Shown: piece by piece, positions 1 to 7,452 of the stretch
Position numbering within the stretch: the stretch's first letter is position 1
Layout: each line of letters begins with the position of its first letter
Assembly (NCBI GenBank): GCA_038749105.1
Contig: JBCDIM010000046.1
Span: forward strand, 1 to 29,513
DNA: 29,513 nucleotides
DNA from: JBCCOW01 sp038749105
GTDB lineage: Bacteria; Planctomycetota; Phycisphaerae; Phycisphaerales; Phycisphaeraceae
Direction: 5' to 3'
The notes under the pieces: model-generated
What the model was told of the DNA's origin: nothing
Seen by the model: the letters and a program-made list of their open reading frames with translations, nothing else
The model's database searches: none
Translations under genes and position numbers: made by a program

Positions 1-110
1 ATGCCCTGAAGGAGCATCACGGCGATCTTGCTCAGCTGATCCTCGGTCGCCTTCCTAGGCCGACCCTTCCCCTTGGCCGGACTCGACTTAGCGGCCTTCT
101 TGGGGGGCAT
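1..110 (-). CDS. Partial basic N-terminus, possible phage terminase small subunit or DNA-binding protein
   Basis: The reading frame opens at the ATG (complement of 108-110) and runs off the left window edge, so only 36 codons are visible. The start reads MPPKKAAKSSPAKGKGRPRK, a Lys/Pro/Ala-rich tail with an AT-hook-like GRPRK. A helix-like segment, ATEDQLSKIAVMLLQG, follows and resembles the first helix of a helix-turn-helix. Small terminase subunits of phages often start this way, and the adjacent minus-strand genes look phage-like, but any basic DNA-binding protein could share this end. No clear Shine-Dalgarno sequence precedes the start. The 87-base gap to the next gene upstream (111-197) shows no further gene or clear terminator. 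The assignment is an inference from composition and context. Confidence 0.45.
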   Translation of the reverse strand, partial: MPPKKAAKSSPAKGKGRPRKATEDQLSKIAVMLLQG

Positions 111-197
111 GAGAGAAACTCGATCAAGAAATAAACACTACTGCCCCACGCGCCGGTTCCCTCTGGGGGCTCCTGGTTCACGCCCAGAAAGGACCCA

Positions 198-1760
198 TCA
201 GCTCGCCCGCAGCAATGAGGGCTTCAGCGACCCATCACTCTGCAAAAGTCCAGGCTTTAGTTGTTCGCCATCCAGTAGTGACGCTCGCAACAGATCGCTC
301 TGCTCCCCACTTTCAAGCAGGGCTGTCCACGCCGCGTAATACCGAAGCCCCAATACTCTCAACGACTGCGAATCGAAATGAAGGTCATCACCCAGAGAAG
401 AGAGGCCCACGCTCTTTGCAATTCCGACTCCCTCTAAGGCCGACACCGCATTAATCTGAGCTTGAACTGCGTCTTGCTCAGGGTATGAAACCGGGCTCAG
501 AGATCGCAGTAACTCGCCCGCCACGAAAGGCCGATCGCCATGGCTGCCGAGACCGTCGTTCGTAAGCATTGAGCGGTACGACTCGATAAAAGCAGCGAAC
601 CCATTGGCGTGCGATGCGGCCTCGGCGACACTCCCTGTGTCTGATTCGCCTTGATGCCAAGCAGTCAACACATGAACGCCACCCAAGGCGATTGCAGCAT
701 TGACTCGCGCGACAGCATCGATATAGGCCAGGCCTCCGATCTGCCACTCGCCTGAATCAAAGCCGGTGCCGCCGTGAGCGGCTGGGACCAGAACAACCGA
801 GAGAGCCCCTGAGTCGATACCCGCGACTCGGGTACGAATCGCCTTGCCCAACTCCAAACCCAAACCCACGGTGTTAGCGAACGGGTCAACATGATCGAGC
901 GGGTGTGCTGCTTCCCCGATCGTCGAGTCGTCGGAGCCTGCACTACGGATCAGCTGTTTCACCCACGGACTGGGATCATCCAAGATGGAGCTAATTCCAG
1001 ACGTGTCCCGCCCCAGCATGTTTGATTGCCCAAGCAGGGGCACAACAACGTGGCGAATTTGCGAGTAGGCGAGCTGTTCAGCATCCAAAGCCTCCGACCA
1101 GATGCGGACACGGTCAACGAGCAACTGATCCGCCTGGATTGCAGTCGGCCCGCTGTTGTCATAGACCAGGCGGCCGATACTGAAATCATTGAGAGCAGTC
1201 AGCTCATCGAAGAACACATCAATCGAACTGCCCCCAGAGGCAAATGATCCAGTCGCCACAACGCCATCGATGTAGACAACAGTCCCGGATCCCGACACAA
1301 CAACCTGAACGTCATGCCAGGCCCCATCGTCAAATCGATCGGTGCTCTCCCACTCAACCAGCGTCGTACCCGCTTGCCGGAGCATGACGCGAAGCGTCCC
1401 AAAACCACTGCCCCTCACAAATACCGTAAAGAACGTGTTGGATGACTGGTCCGACAAGCCCATGATGGCTTGGCTGCTCCCGACCGCCTCTGCGGTCGTC
1501 TTGAATCGAGCCTGGACCGTCCCCGCTGCTAACCCACTCAAGGCGGCAACGGCATTATTCAAACTGAAATACTCGCCGATACCATCGAACGCGAGAACCG
1601 ACGGCCGCTCAGCGTCTGTTGTCACAACCGTGCCATTAACCAGTTCACCGCTCTCGGAGATGTAGTCAATAGGCGTGCCCGATGCGGCATGGACATCGAC
1701 TACCAAACCCTCGGCAAGCCCGTCCAACGCCAACTGGAGATTCGTGAGTATTGAGTTCAT
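198..1760 (-). CDS. LamG-like domain plus SGNH/sialate O-acetylesterase-like protein
   Basis: A predicted carbohydrate-binding and deacetylating enzyme of 520 residues. Residues about 50-230 form a LamG/concanavalin-like beta sandwich (typical pieces: LAFDGIGEYFSL, GAWHDVQVVVSG, VVYIDGVVATG, DRVRIWSEALDAEQL). Residues about 237-475 look like the sialate-O-acetylesterase (SASA) branch of SGNH hydrolases: block I GQSNMLG with the likely nucleophile Ser246, TAWHQGESD in the middle, and GDDLHFD carrying the likely Asp/His pair near residues 458-461. The C-terminus has a short imperfect repeat (SLLDGEQLKPGLL, SDGSLKPSLL). There is no signal peptide. An in-frame GTG nine bases upstream is an alternative start; neither start has a good ribosome site. 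In phage-like surroundings such proteins often sit in tail or fibre structures and trim acetylated host glycans; that role is inferred. Confidence 0.72.
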   Translation of the reverse strand: MNSILTNLQLALDGLAEGLVVDVHAASGTPIDYISESGELVNGTVVTTDAERPSVLAFDGIGEYFSLNNAVAALSGLAAGTVQARFKTTAEAVGSSQAIMGLSDQSSNTFFTVFVRGSGFGTLRVMLRQAGTTLVEWESTDRFDDGAWHDVQVVVSGSGTVVYIDGVVATGSFASGGSSIDVFFDELTALNDFSIGRLVYDNSGPTAIQADQLLVDRVRIWSEALDAEQLAYSQIRHVVVPLLGQSNMLGRDTSGISSILDDPSPWVKQLIRSAGSDDSTIGEAAHPLDHVDPFANTVGLGLELGKAIRTRVAGIDSGALSVVLVPAAHGGTGFDSGEWQIGGLAYIDAVARVNAAIALGGVHVLTAWHQGESDTGSVAEAASHANGFAAFIESYRSMLTNDGLGSHGDRPFVAGELLRSLSPVSYPEQDAVQAQINAVSALEGVGIAKSVGLSSLGDDLHFDSQSLRVLGLRYYAAWTALLESGEQSDLLRASLLDGEQLKPGLLQSDGSLKPSLLRAS

Positions 1761-1805
1761 GGGGGCCACTAATCGGAGTGTTGAGCCTCTCGCTACACCG
1801 CGTAC

Positions 1806-2585
1806 CTACGCCGCTTGCCTAATGCCTCGGACCATCTGCTCCGTCGCCGATGACTGGTGGAACTTCAGCGTTTGCTTAAACAGATCAACGGAGTCCGGCG
1901 CGGTCTGCGATATGACATTCTCGACCCCAGATACCACTTCCTTCAGCGCCTCCTTCGTGCGGTCAGCGTCGGCATTCACAACGGCGATGTAGGCCTCGCG
2001 GGCCTTCAGGTCTTCCTCGAGTTCGCGGGCCTTGGCCTCCTCCGCCGACCAGCTCAACGCCAGGCGTTGATTCTCGCGCCGCTTACGTTGGGCCAGCCAG
2101 CCGAACAGCACCGACAACCCACCCGACACGGCGACCGTGATCGACCCGAACGGCTCCGGCAGAAACCCGCCCACTTCCTTCCCGCCCTCGGCCAACGCCT
2201 GGGCCTCGTCTTCCCATCCTAGATAACCCTGGGCCTCGATCGCGGCGACCTGCTCCGCCCAACGCTCGGCCGACTCGACAGCCTCGTCCTTCTGCTGACG
2301 CAGCCCTTCGAGTACAGCCTGGGCTTCCTCGATCTGCGACGAGATCTCCTCCGCCTTCTCATCACCCACCACCATCGACAACAGCCCTGTCAACCGCTCG
2401 ACGTGCTTCTCGCCTTCGGCGATTGATGCGTCGAGTTCATCGACCCGCTCCCCCGCCTGCTCCGCAAACCCCCTTGCCATCGCCAAACGATCCGCCGACG
2501 TGGTCCCGCAGCCGGCCAACAGACCCAGCCCCACGGCACTAATCAGACAGGCGATAACCACGGTAATCAGGCGGCGAGTCGGCAT
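1806..2585 (-). CDS. Coiled-coil lipoprotein with second membrane segment
   Basis: A 259-residue protein starting MPTRRLITVVIACLISAVG, with a lipobox LLAGC (Cys26) that predicts lipidation and membrane anchoring. Residues about 30-115 are a charged, heptad-rich coiled coil (Glu/Ala/Gln rich). A second hydrophobic segment (FGSITVAVSGGLSVLFGWLA, about residues 148-167) is followed by basic KRR and another charged helix. The ATG at 2585 is preferred over longer in-frame starts because AAGGA lies about 10 bases upstream and the signal sequence then begins cleanly. The start overlaps the end of the upstream gene by 19 bases, so the two are probably translationally coupled. No family is recognised. 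Lipoprotein plus coiled coil recalls phage spanins or tail-associated envelope proteins, but this is a guess. Confidence 0.7.
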   Translation of the reverse strand: MPTRRLITVVIACLISAVGLGLLAGCGTTSADRLAMARGFAEQAGERVDELDASIAEGEKHVERLTGLLSMVVGDEKAEEISSQIEEAQAVLEGLRQQKDEAVESAERWAEQVAAIEAQGYLGWEDEAQALAEGGKEVGGFLPEPFGSITVAVSGGLSVLFGWLAQRKRRENQRLALSWSAEEAKARELEEDLKAREAYIAVVNADADRTKEALKEVVSGVENVISQTAPDSVDLFKQTLKFHQSSATEQMVRGIRQAA

Positions 2586-3052
2586 GCGGGAACATCCTTT
2601 GCGTCGAGAACGGTGTAGCTGCACGCCGCCGATCGCGCCGCCCCGTCCTTGGCCTTGATCGACCACGGGACCGGCGGCATCGCTTCAGCAAGCGTGCAGG
2701 ATTCTTCATCGATGACCGCCAATAGCTTCTCGCCCTCCGGGGTCGAGGCTTGGCCGTCGTTGTAGAACTTGGTGGAGGCCTTCAAGGCCTTACGGAGCTG
2801 ACCCGGCGTGATCTTCAACCGACGCATCGCGTCGGCGATCACCGGCCGTTGAAAAAGATCGACCTTCGCTGCCTCGGTGCCTTCGTTGCCGGGTGTGCCG
2901 TGGTCCTTCGTCACCGTCCCGGACACGCGGACAACGAAATCCACCTGGTGCGAGCTTCCGTCGGCCAGCGCCTTCTTCGCCGCAGCGAGTTCCTTAGGCT
3001 TGGGCAAGCCGCCGAGGGCCACGAGTTGGGCAGCGGTGAGCACTTTCGGCAT
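2567..3052 (-). CDS. Unrecognised small protein of the phage-like module
   Basis: A 161-residue soluble protein with no signal peptide or membrane segment. The start at 3052 has a good ribosome site (GGAGG about 10 bases upstream on the minus strand), supporting a genuine gene. The N-terminus (MPKVLTAAQLVALGGLPKPKELAAAKKALADG) is helical and basic. The centre, HQVDFVVRVSGTVTKDHG, reads as a beta strand pair. A helical stretch with KITPGQLRKALKAS follows. The C-terminus overlaps the following lipoprotein gene. I do not recognise a family. It is the first gene of the minus-strand group and could be a small structural or nucleic-acid-binding phage protein, but nothing in the sequence settles this. 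Confidence 0.62.
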   Translation of the reverse strand: MPKVLTAAQLVALGGLPKPKELAAAKKALADGSSHQVDFVVRVSGTVTKDHGTPGNEGTEAAKVDLFQRPVIADAMRRLKITPGQLRKALKASTKFYNDGQASTPEGEKLLAVIDEESCTLAEAMPPVPWSIKAKDGAARSAACSYTVLDAKDVPACRLAA

Positions 3053-3206
3053 GGATCAGAGCCTCCAGCGGAACGCCCCAGGGCGGGGCTGTGAGGGGTA
3101 GGGCGGGTGGAAACGCGAGAAGTGAAGTGGTGGCCTCGTCCTCCCCCCCGACCGGCTCCAGACATGACCGCGGGGCGGTCCGCTGGATGCTCTGCTTCGC
3201 GGTCCG

Positions 3207-3212
3207 TATACT
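3207..3212 (+). promoter_or_regulatory. Probable -10 box for tRNA-Gly
   Basis: TATACT at 3207-3212 matches the sigma-70 -10 consensus in five of six positions and lies about 38 bases before the mature tRNA 5' end. A weak -35 match (TGGATG, three of six) lies 17 bases upstream. The strong -10 with a short leader fits a stable-RNA promoter. Confidence 0.42.
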
Positions 3213-3249
3213 CCGCATGCCCATCCGGGCGACATCTCAACCCACCCCT

Positions 3250-3322
<73 letters not shown>

Positions 3323-3487
3323 TTTTCGGTCTCGATCAATCCAACTTGCCAAGCAGATTTACTCAACTAACGGTGAGGCTTAACAGCCGGTCTCGTTTAA
3401 CTAAGCAAAGCAGTTCACTCGAGATAACCTCTTGTCAAACGCCAAGCTCATCCCCTTTCCAGTCATCCGCCTCGGAGTGCCCTTCAC

Positions 3488-4804
3488 ATGATGCAGCCCT
3501 GGTTCCCAGACGCGAAGTTCGGCCTGTTCATGCACTGGGGGCTTTACTCCGTGAAGGGCATCTCCGAGTCGTGGTCCTTCTTCAACGGCCAGATCAGCCA
3601 CGAGGACTACTTCGCCCAACGCCACTGCTTTGGGGCTGAGAAGTACGACCCCAAACAATGGGCCGAGCTGTTCGCAAGAGTCGGCGCGAAGTACGCGGTG
3701 TTGACCACCAAGCACCACGATGGCTTTGCGCTCTGGCCCACCGCCCACCACGCCGAGAACAGCTTCCAGCACACCCCGGCGGCGAAGCAGCACGACGACC
3801 TGATCGGCCCCTACTGCGACGCGCTACGCGAGCACGGGCTCCGCGTCGGGCTCTACTTCTCCCACCTAGACTGGAGCCACCCGGACTTCCCGTCCGTGTT
3901 TAACGCCGACGAAGGGGTGCTCGTCCGAGACCACCCGGGCTACAAGTACGAACGGCCGCTCGACAGCATCGACAAGCCCGAGAAGTGGGCAAAGTTTCTG
4001 GAATTTCACCGCGCACAGCTCAAGGAACTCAGCGACCGCTACAGCCCCGACCTGTTTTGGTTCGATGGTTCGTGGACCCACAACAGCGCCCAGTGGGACA
4101 TGAAAGGCCTCCGGGACCAGCTGCACGCCTGGAACCCGCAGGGCGTCGTGCTCAACTCCCGCATGGGCAAGAACCCGGGCTACGGCGACTACGACACCCC
4201 CGAGCAGGGCGTCCCCGTCGTGGCCCCCAAAGGCCCCTGGGAATTCTGTGTTACCCTCAACAACAGCTGGGGCTGGGTCACCGGAGACGAGTCGCACAAA
4301 AGCGTGCGGCAGATCGTTCGGCTGCTCTGCGACACCGTCGGGATGGGCGGGAACCTGCTGCTGGCGATCGGGCCCTATGCCGACGGCCGACTGCAACCGA
4401 CGCAGGTCGAACGGCTCGAAGCGCTCGGCGATTGGCTCCGACCCCGGGCCGAAGCGATCTACGGCACGACCGCCGGCGCCACCCACGACCACTTCCTCGG
4501 CTCCAGCACGCTCTCCGCCGACCGCAAGACGCTCTTCCTTTTTCAGTACGACCGGCCCGTCGACGGCATCGCCATCAAGGGGCTGCGCAACCGCATCGAG
4601 CGGGCGACCGTCCTCGGCGGCCCGGGGCACGGCACTGAGCTCACGCACCGCGTCGTCGGTATGGACTTGCACGGCATACCCGCCCTGCGTTGGATCGAGG
4701 TGCCCGACGATGTCTTTGACCCGATCACCACCTGCATCAAGCTCGAACTCGACGAAGCCTTAGACCTCTACAGCGAGGCCGGCGCGGTGATCGAAGCCAA
4801 CTAA
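3488..4804 (+). CDS. Alpha-L-fucosidase, GH29 family, cytoplasmic
   Basis: A 438-residue glycoside hydrolase predicted to release alpha-linked L-fucose from glycans by a retaining mechanism. Family GH29 signatures are clear: WFPDAKFGLFMHWGLYSV at the N-terminus, the substrate-binding TTKHHDGFALW (residues 73-83), and LFWFDGSW with the expected nucleophile Asp193. Further on are PWEFCVTLNNSWGW (250-263) and GGNLLLAIGPYADG near the end of the barrel. A short beta-sandwich tail follows. Length fits the catalytic domain plus a compact C-terminal domain. There is no signal peptide, so it probably acts on imported oligosaccharides, unlike the many secreted GH29 enzymes of planctomycetes. Two consecutive ATG codons start the frame, with GGAG about ten bases upstream. 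The 165-base leader after the tRNA is AT-richer than its surroundings and probably holds the promoter, but no convincing boxes are seen. Confidence 0.93.
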   Translation: MMQPWFPDAKFGLFMHWGLYSVKGISESWSFFNGQISHEDYFAQRHCFGAEKYDPKQWAELFARVGAKYAVLTTKHHDGFALWPTAHHAENSFQHTPAAKQHDDLIGPYCDALREHGLRVGLYFSHLDWSHPDFPSVFNADEGVLVRDHPGYKYERPLDSIDKPEKWAKFLEFHRAQLKELSDRYSPDLFWFDGSWTHNSAQWDMKGLRDQLHAWNPQGVVLNSRMGKNPGYGDYDTPEQGVPVVAPKGPWEFCVTLNNSWGWVTGDESHKSVRQIVRLLCDTVGMGGNLLLAIGPYADGRLQPTQVERLEALGDWLRPRAEAIYGTTAGATHDHFLGSSTLSADRKTLFLFQYDRPVDGIAIKGLRNRIERATVLGGPGHGTELTHRVVGMDLHGIPALRWIEVPDDVFDPITTCIKLELDEALDLYSEAGAVIEAN

Positions 4805-4850
4805 GCAGCCCAACCTGACTGCCCAAATACTCCCGCACGCGCGTCGCCAA

Positions 4851-4901
4851 CCGATTGGCCGTGATCCGGATGAACCTTGTTGCGCTTCACGGGCCAATCG
4901 G
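4851..4901. repeat. Long interrupted inverted repeat downstream of the fucosidase gene
   Basis: CCGATTGGCC followed by GTGA (4851-4864) pairs with TCAC, a one-base bulge and GGCCAATCGG (4887-4901), giving 14 base pairs around a 22-base loop. No T-run follows on the plus strand. It could be a transcript-end hairpin for the fucosidase mRNA, a processed leader of the next gene, or an operator-type dyad. Confidence 0.6.
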
Positions 4902-4998
4902 AGACCCGCGTCTGTAGAATCCAACGCACACACACTCCAGGCTTCCGGCGCGTTGGCGGGGCTGTGGGGTGCAGCCCACGCAGCGAACGGGACAAAAC

Positions 4999-5568
4999 AT
5001 GTGCAAACGCGGCCTCTGTGCAGCAGTGATAGCGACGGCGATCGGTCTGCAGTGCTTCGGGGAACCCGAAAAAGCACACCCCGAATACCACGAGCCGGAA
5101 TCGAAGTTTGAAGAAGCCCAGCGCCGGGACGGCCTCGTCACCATCACACGGGTTTACGACCTGCCCGCCCCGGCCGCGGACTATGGGACGGTCCGTGCGG
5201 CCCTCCTGATCACCTCGACCCGCAAGGATCGGCGGGGTATCGCCGCCCTGAAGCTCAGCTACCAGCCGCCCGGGCGGGACGCGGTTGAGCACGAGGTCTT
5301 CATCGACGAGGACGAGTTCGTGTCGCTCGTCGATGCCCTGGAGTACATGATCGGCAGCGAACGGCTGCTCAAGTCACGGAGCCGAACCTTCACCCGGGTG
5401 GAATACCGCTCCCGGGACGGCTTCATGGCTGGCTTCTCCTTCGAGCCCCAAGACAAGACCACCGACTACTTCATCGAGACCGGCGGCGACCCCGCGTTCA
5501 TGCCCTCCCTCGCCGGCCTGCTGGAGACCGTCGAAGCAGCACAGAAGCAGCTCGACGACGCGCGTTAG
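4999..5568 (+). CDS. Small secreted protein of unknown function
   Basis: A 189-residue protein beginning MCKRGLCAAVIATAIGLQCF, a typical short signal peptide with basic n-region and hydrophobic core, probably cleaved around residues 21-26. The ATG at 4999 is chosen because an in-frame ATG 30 bases upstream would place ten polar residues before the signal. The mature part is acidic and beta-rich (GLVTITRVYDL, VRAALLITSTRK, ALKLSYQPPGRDAVEHEVFIDEDEFVSLVDAL), then GFMAGFSFEPQDKTTDYFIETGG and a helical end. The layout suggests a single small beta-sheet domain exported across the inner membrane. No catalytic motif or family is recognised. It is convergent with the GH20 gene, and the intervening 76 bases hold two hairpins. 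Confidence 0.75.
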   Translation: MCKRGLCAAVIATAIGLQCFGEPEKAHPEYHEPESKFEEAQRRDGLVTITRVYDLPAPAADYGTVRAALLITSTRKDRRGIAALKLSYQPPGRDAVEHEVFIDEDEFVSLVDALEYMIGSERLLKSRSRTFTRVEYRSRDGFMAGFSFEPQDKTTDYFIETGGDPAFMPSLAGLLETVEAAQKQLDDAR

Positions 5569-5574
5569 CCCCGC

Positions 5575-5623
5575 CCGGCCCGACACGGGCCGGCTCGCCC
5601 AACAACGCCGCCCGGCGAGCCGG
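5575..5623. terminator. Two overlapping hairpins between convergent genes
   Basis: CCGGCCCG (5575-5582) pairs with CGGGCCGG (5586-5593) around ACA. CCGGCTCGCC (5590-5599) pairs with GGCGAGCCGG (5614-5623). The two share 5590-5593, so they cannot both be complete. Placement between convergent stops suggests a bidirectional transcript end. No T-run is present, so intrinsic termination is uncertain. Confidence 0.5.
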
Positions 5624-5644
5624 GGCGTGCCGTTGAGATCGGGA

Positions 5645-7366
5645 TCAGGTGAGGGCACGTGAGATGTGGGCGATACTGTCGGGAAGTCCGCCGGGGCGGC
5701 TGCGGGCGAGCCAGGCGTTGCGGTAGCGGGGGAGGATGGCGGTGAGGCGATCGCGGAGCGGGGTTAGGGCGTCGGCGGGAAGGTGGTCGGCGCGGTTGAC
5801 ACGGTGCTCGAGCTGGGTGCGGGCGAGGTCGCAGGACAGGATCGCGAGGTCGACGGCATAGGCGACTTCGTCGTGCAGCAGTTCGGCGTCGTCGCGGTCA
5901 AGGTGCGTTTCAGTGAACCGTCGGACGGCATCGCGGAGGTACGCGGCGGAGCCTGCAAAGAACTCAGGCCGATACGGGGAGAGGTCGAGATCGGGCTGAG
6001 TCAAGAGTCTGCCGATCGGCGTGCCGTTAGGAGGTACATATCGGCCAGTACACTCCAGTGGGATATGAGCCCGGCCGAGTTCTAGCAGTGCGGCGGCAGC
6101 GCCGGGACTTTGGGCTTGAAGAACATGGTGATCAAGCGCACGGCCAAGCGGGCCGGGTTGGGTCAGTCGAGAATTTGCTTGATAAGCCCAAGAGAGCGCG
6201 GCCCCGCAGGCAAAGACAGGCAGCGAGACGGCGTAGGGCTGCGGATGGCCGCGATCACCCCAGTCGGTGATCAAGTAACCGCTCGCTCCGGTGGACACCG
6301 CGGCATGAGCAGCGTTATCGAGGTTGACCAGCATGTTCGGCGTGCGTCCCACCAAGCTCAACCAGCTCGACGTGCCGGGGCATACCAAGAAGGGCAGACC
6401 GGCATCCACCAAGCGGTCACAGCGTGGCTTGAACTCATGGTCCCACTCGTAGCCCCACTCGGCGACCATCAGGTCTTGGGGGAGTTGTGGGATGAGTTCG
6501 GGGTGGTTCTGCAGGATGTCGCTCCAGCAGATCATGGTCTTGCCGTGCTTCGTGGCCTCGGCGTGGAGCTTGAGGAGGTAGTCGAGGTAGACGGGGCCGA
6601 GGCCGCGGCGTTCGATGTCGGGTCGGCTACGGCCCTTGGCCTGCTGCAGCTCGACGGGCTCGTCGCCGCCGACGTTGAAGAGGCCGGACGTGAAGTTGGG
6701 GAGCAGTTGCCGGTAGAGCTCGGCCATCAGCTTGAGCGAGCCGGGGTCGCCCGGGCAGAGCGTTGTCGGCGGTTTATCGCTGTGGGGCATCTCAGCCAGC
6801 GCTGCGTATGCCGGGTGCTTCAGCCAGCGCTCCATGTGCCCAAGGCTGTTCTGGTTCGGCGTGAGCTCGATGAAGCGGTCACGGCAATAGGCGTCGAGGG
6901 CGCGAATCTCGTCCGGCGTCATCGGCGAGGCCTCAGCCCAGACGGCTTCGTGCCCGGCGTAGGCGAAGGTGTGCTCGGTGTAGAGCTGGAGGTGGTTGAT
7001 CTTGAGGGCGGCAAGCTCGTCGACGAGGCGATAGAGCGTAGCCATCGTTGGTACACGGTCGCGGCTGATATCAAGCATGACGCCGCGGAGCGGCAGATCG
7101 GGCCAGTCGGTGATCACGCCGCACGGCACGGGATGCAGGTTGCCGAGCTGCGCGAGGGTCTGCTCTGCGTAGAAGCGGCCAGCCGAGTCATGGGCGGTCA
7201 CGAGGATCACGTCTGGGCGCAGCTCGATCCGGTAGCCCTGGGGTTGCGGCACGGCAGCGGGATCGATCCGGTACTGCCTCTCCCCCAGCTGCGCGGCCAG
7301 ACCGCCGGTCGCTCGGAAGCGTCGCGGCCGTGGTATCAGGTTCAGGCTGGTCTCATCGGCGGGCAT
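5645..7366 (-). CDS. Beta-N-acetylhexosaminidase-like glycosidase, GH20 family
   Basis: A 573-residue enzyme predicted to cleave terminal beta-linked N-acetylhexosamine. Residues 8-90 resemble the GH20 N-terminal alpha/beta domain (LNLIPRPRRF, SAGRFYAEQTLAQL). The barrel starts LRGVMLDISRDRVPTMATL (93-111) and carries HLQLYTEHTFAY and TPNQNSLGHMERWL. It has the diagnostic catalytic pair Asp235-Glu236 in LFNVGGDEPVEL, the polarising Asp and general acid Glu of substrate-assisted catalysis. WGYEWDHEF and ITDWGDRGH continue the barrel. About 150 further residues form a helical tail. There is no signal peptide, so it is probably cytoplasmic. The ATG at 7366 is preferred over one 48 bases upstream because AGGA lies seven bases before it. 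The gene is divergent from the toroid-oxidoreductase gene over 86 bases, a likely shared control region. Confidence 0.88.
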   Translation of the reverse strand: MPADETSLNLIPRPRRFRATGGLAAQLGERQYRIDPAAVPQPQGYRIELRPDVILVTAHDSAGRFYAEQTLAQLGNLHPVPCGVITDWPDLPLRGVMLDISRDRVPTMATLYRLVDELAALKINHLQLYTEHTFAYAGHEAVWAEASPMTPDEIRALDAYCRDRFIELTPNQNSLGHMERWLKHPAYAALAEMPHSDKPPTTLCPGDPGSLKLMAELYRQLLPNFTSGLFNVGGDEPVELQQAKGRSRPDIERRGLGPVYLDYLLKLHAEATKHGKTMICWSDILQNHPELIPQLPQDLMVAEWGYEWDHEFKPRCDRLVDAGLPFLVCPGTSSWLSLVGRTPNMLVNLDNAAHAAVSTGASGYLITDWGDRGHPQPYAVSLPVFACGAALSWAYQANSRLTQPGPLGRALDHHVLQAQSPGAAAALLELGRAHIPLECTGRYVPPNGTPIGRLLTQPDLDLSPYRPEFFAGSAAYLRDAVRRFTETHLDRDDAELLHDEVAYAVDLAILSCDLARTQLEHRVNRADHLPADALTPLRDRLTAILPRYRNAWLARSRPGGLPDSIAHISRALT

Positions 7367-7452
7367 GAACGGTCCTAAGGGCCTGGTCGAGCGCGTCGCG
7401 TAGGTATCATCCAACGGTAAGCACCCTCGTTTCTCACACGCATCTTCGCATC

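Noticed and set aside
6110..7378. Long plus-strand open frame of about 420 codons
   Set aside because: It lies opposite the GH20 gene, whose DE catalytic pair and family motifs are clear; the plus-strand translation has no recognisable domain.
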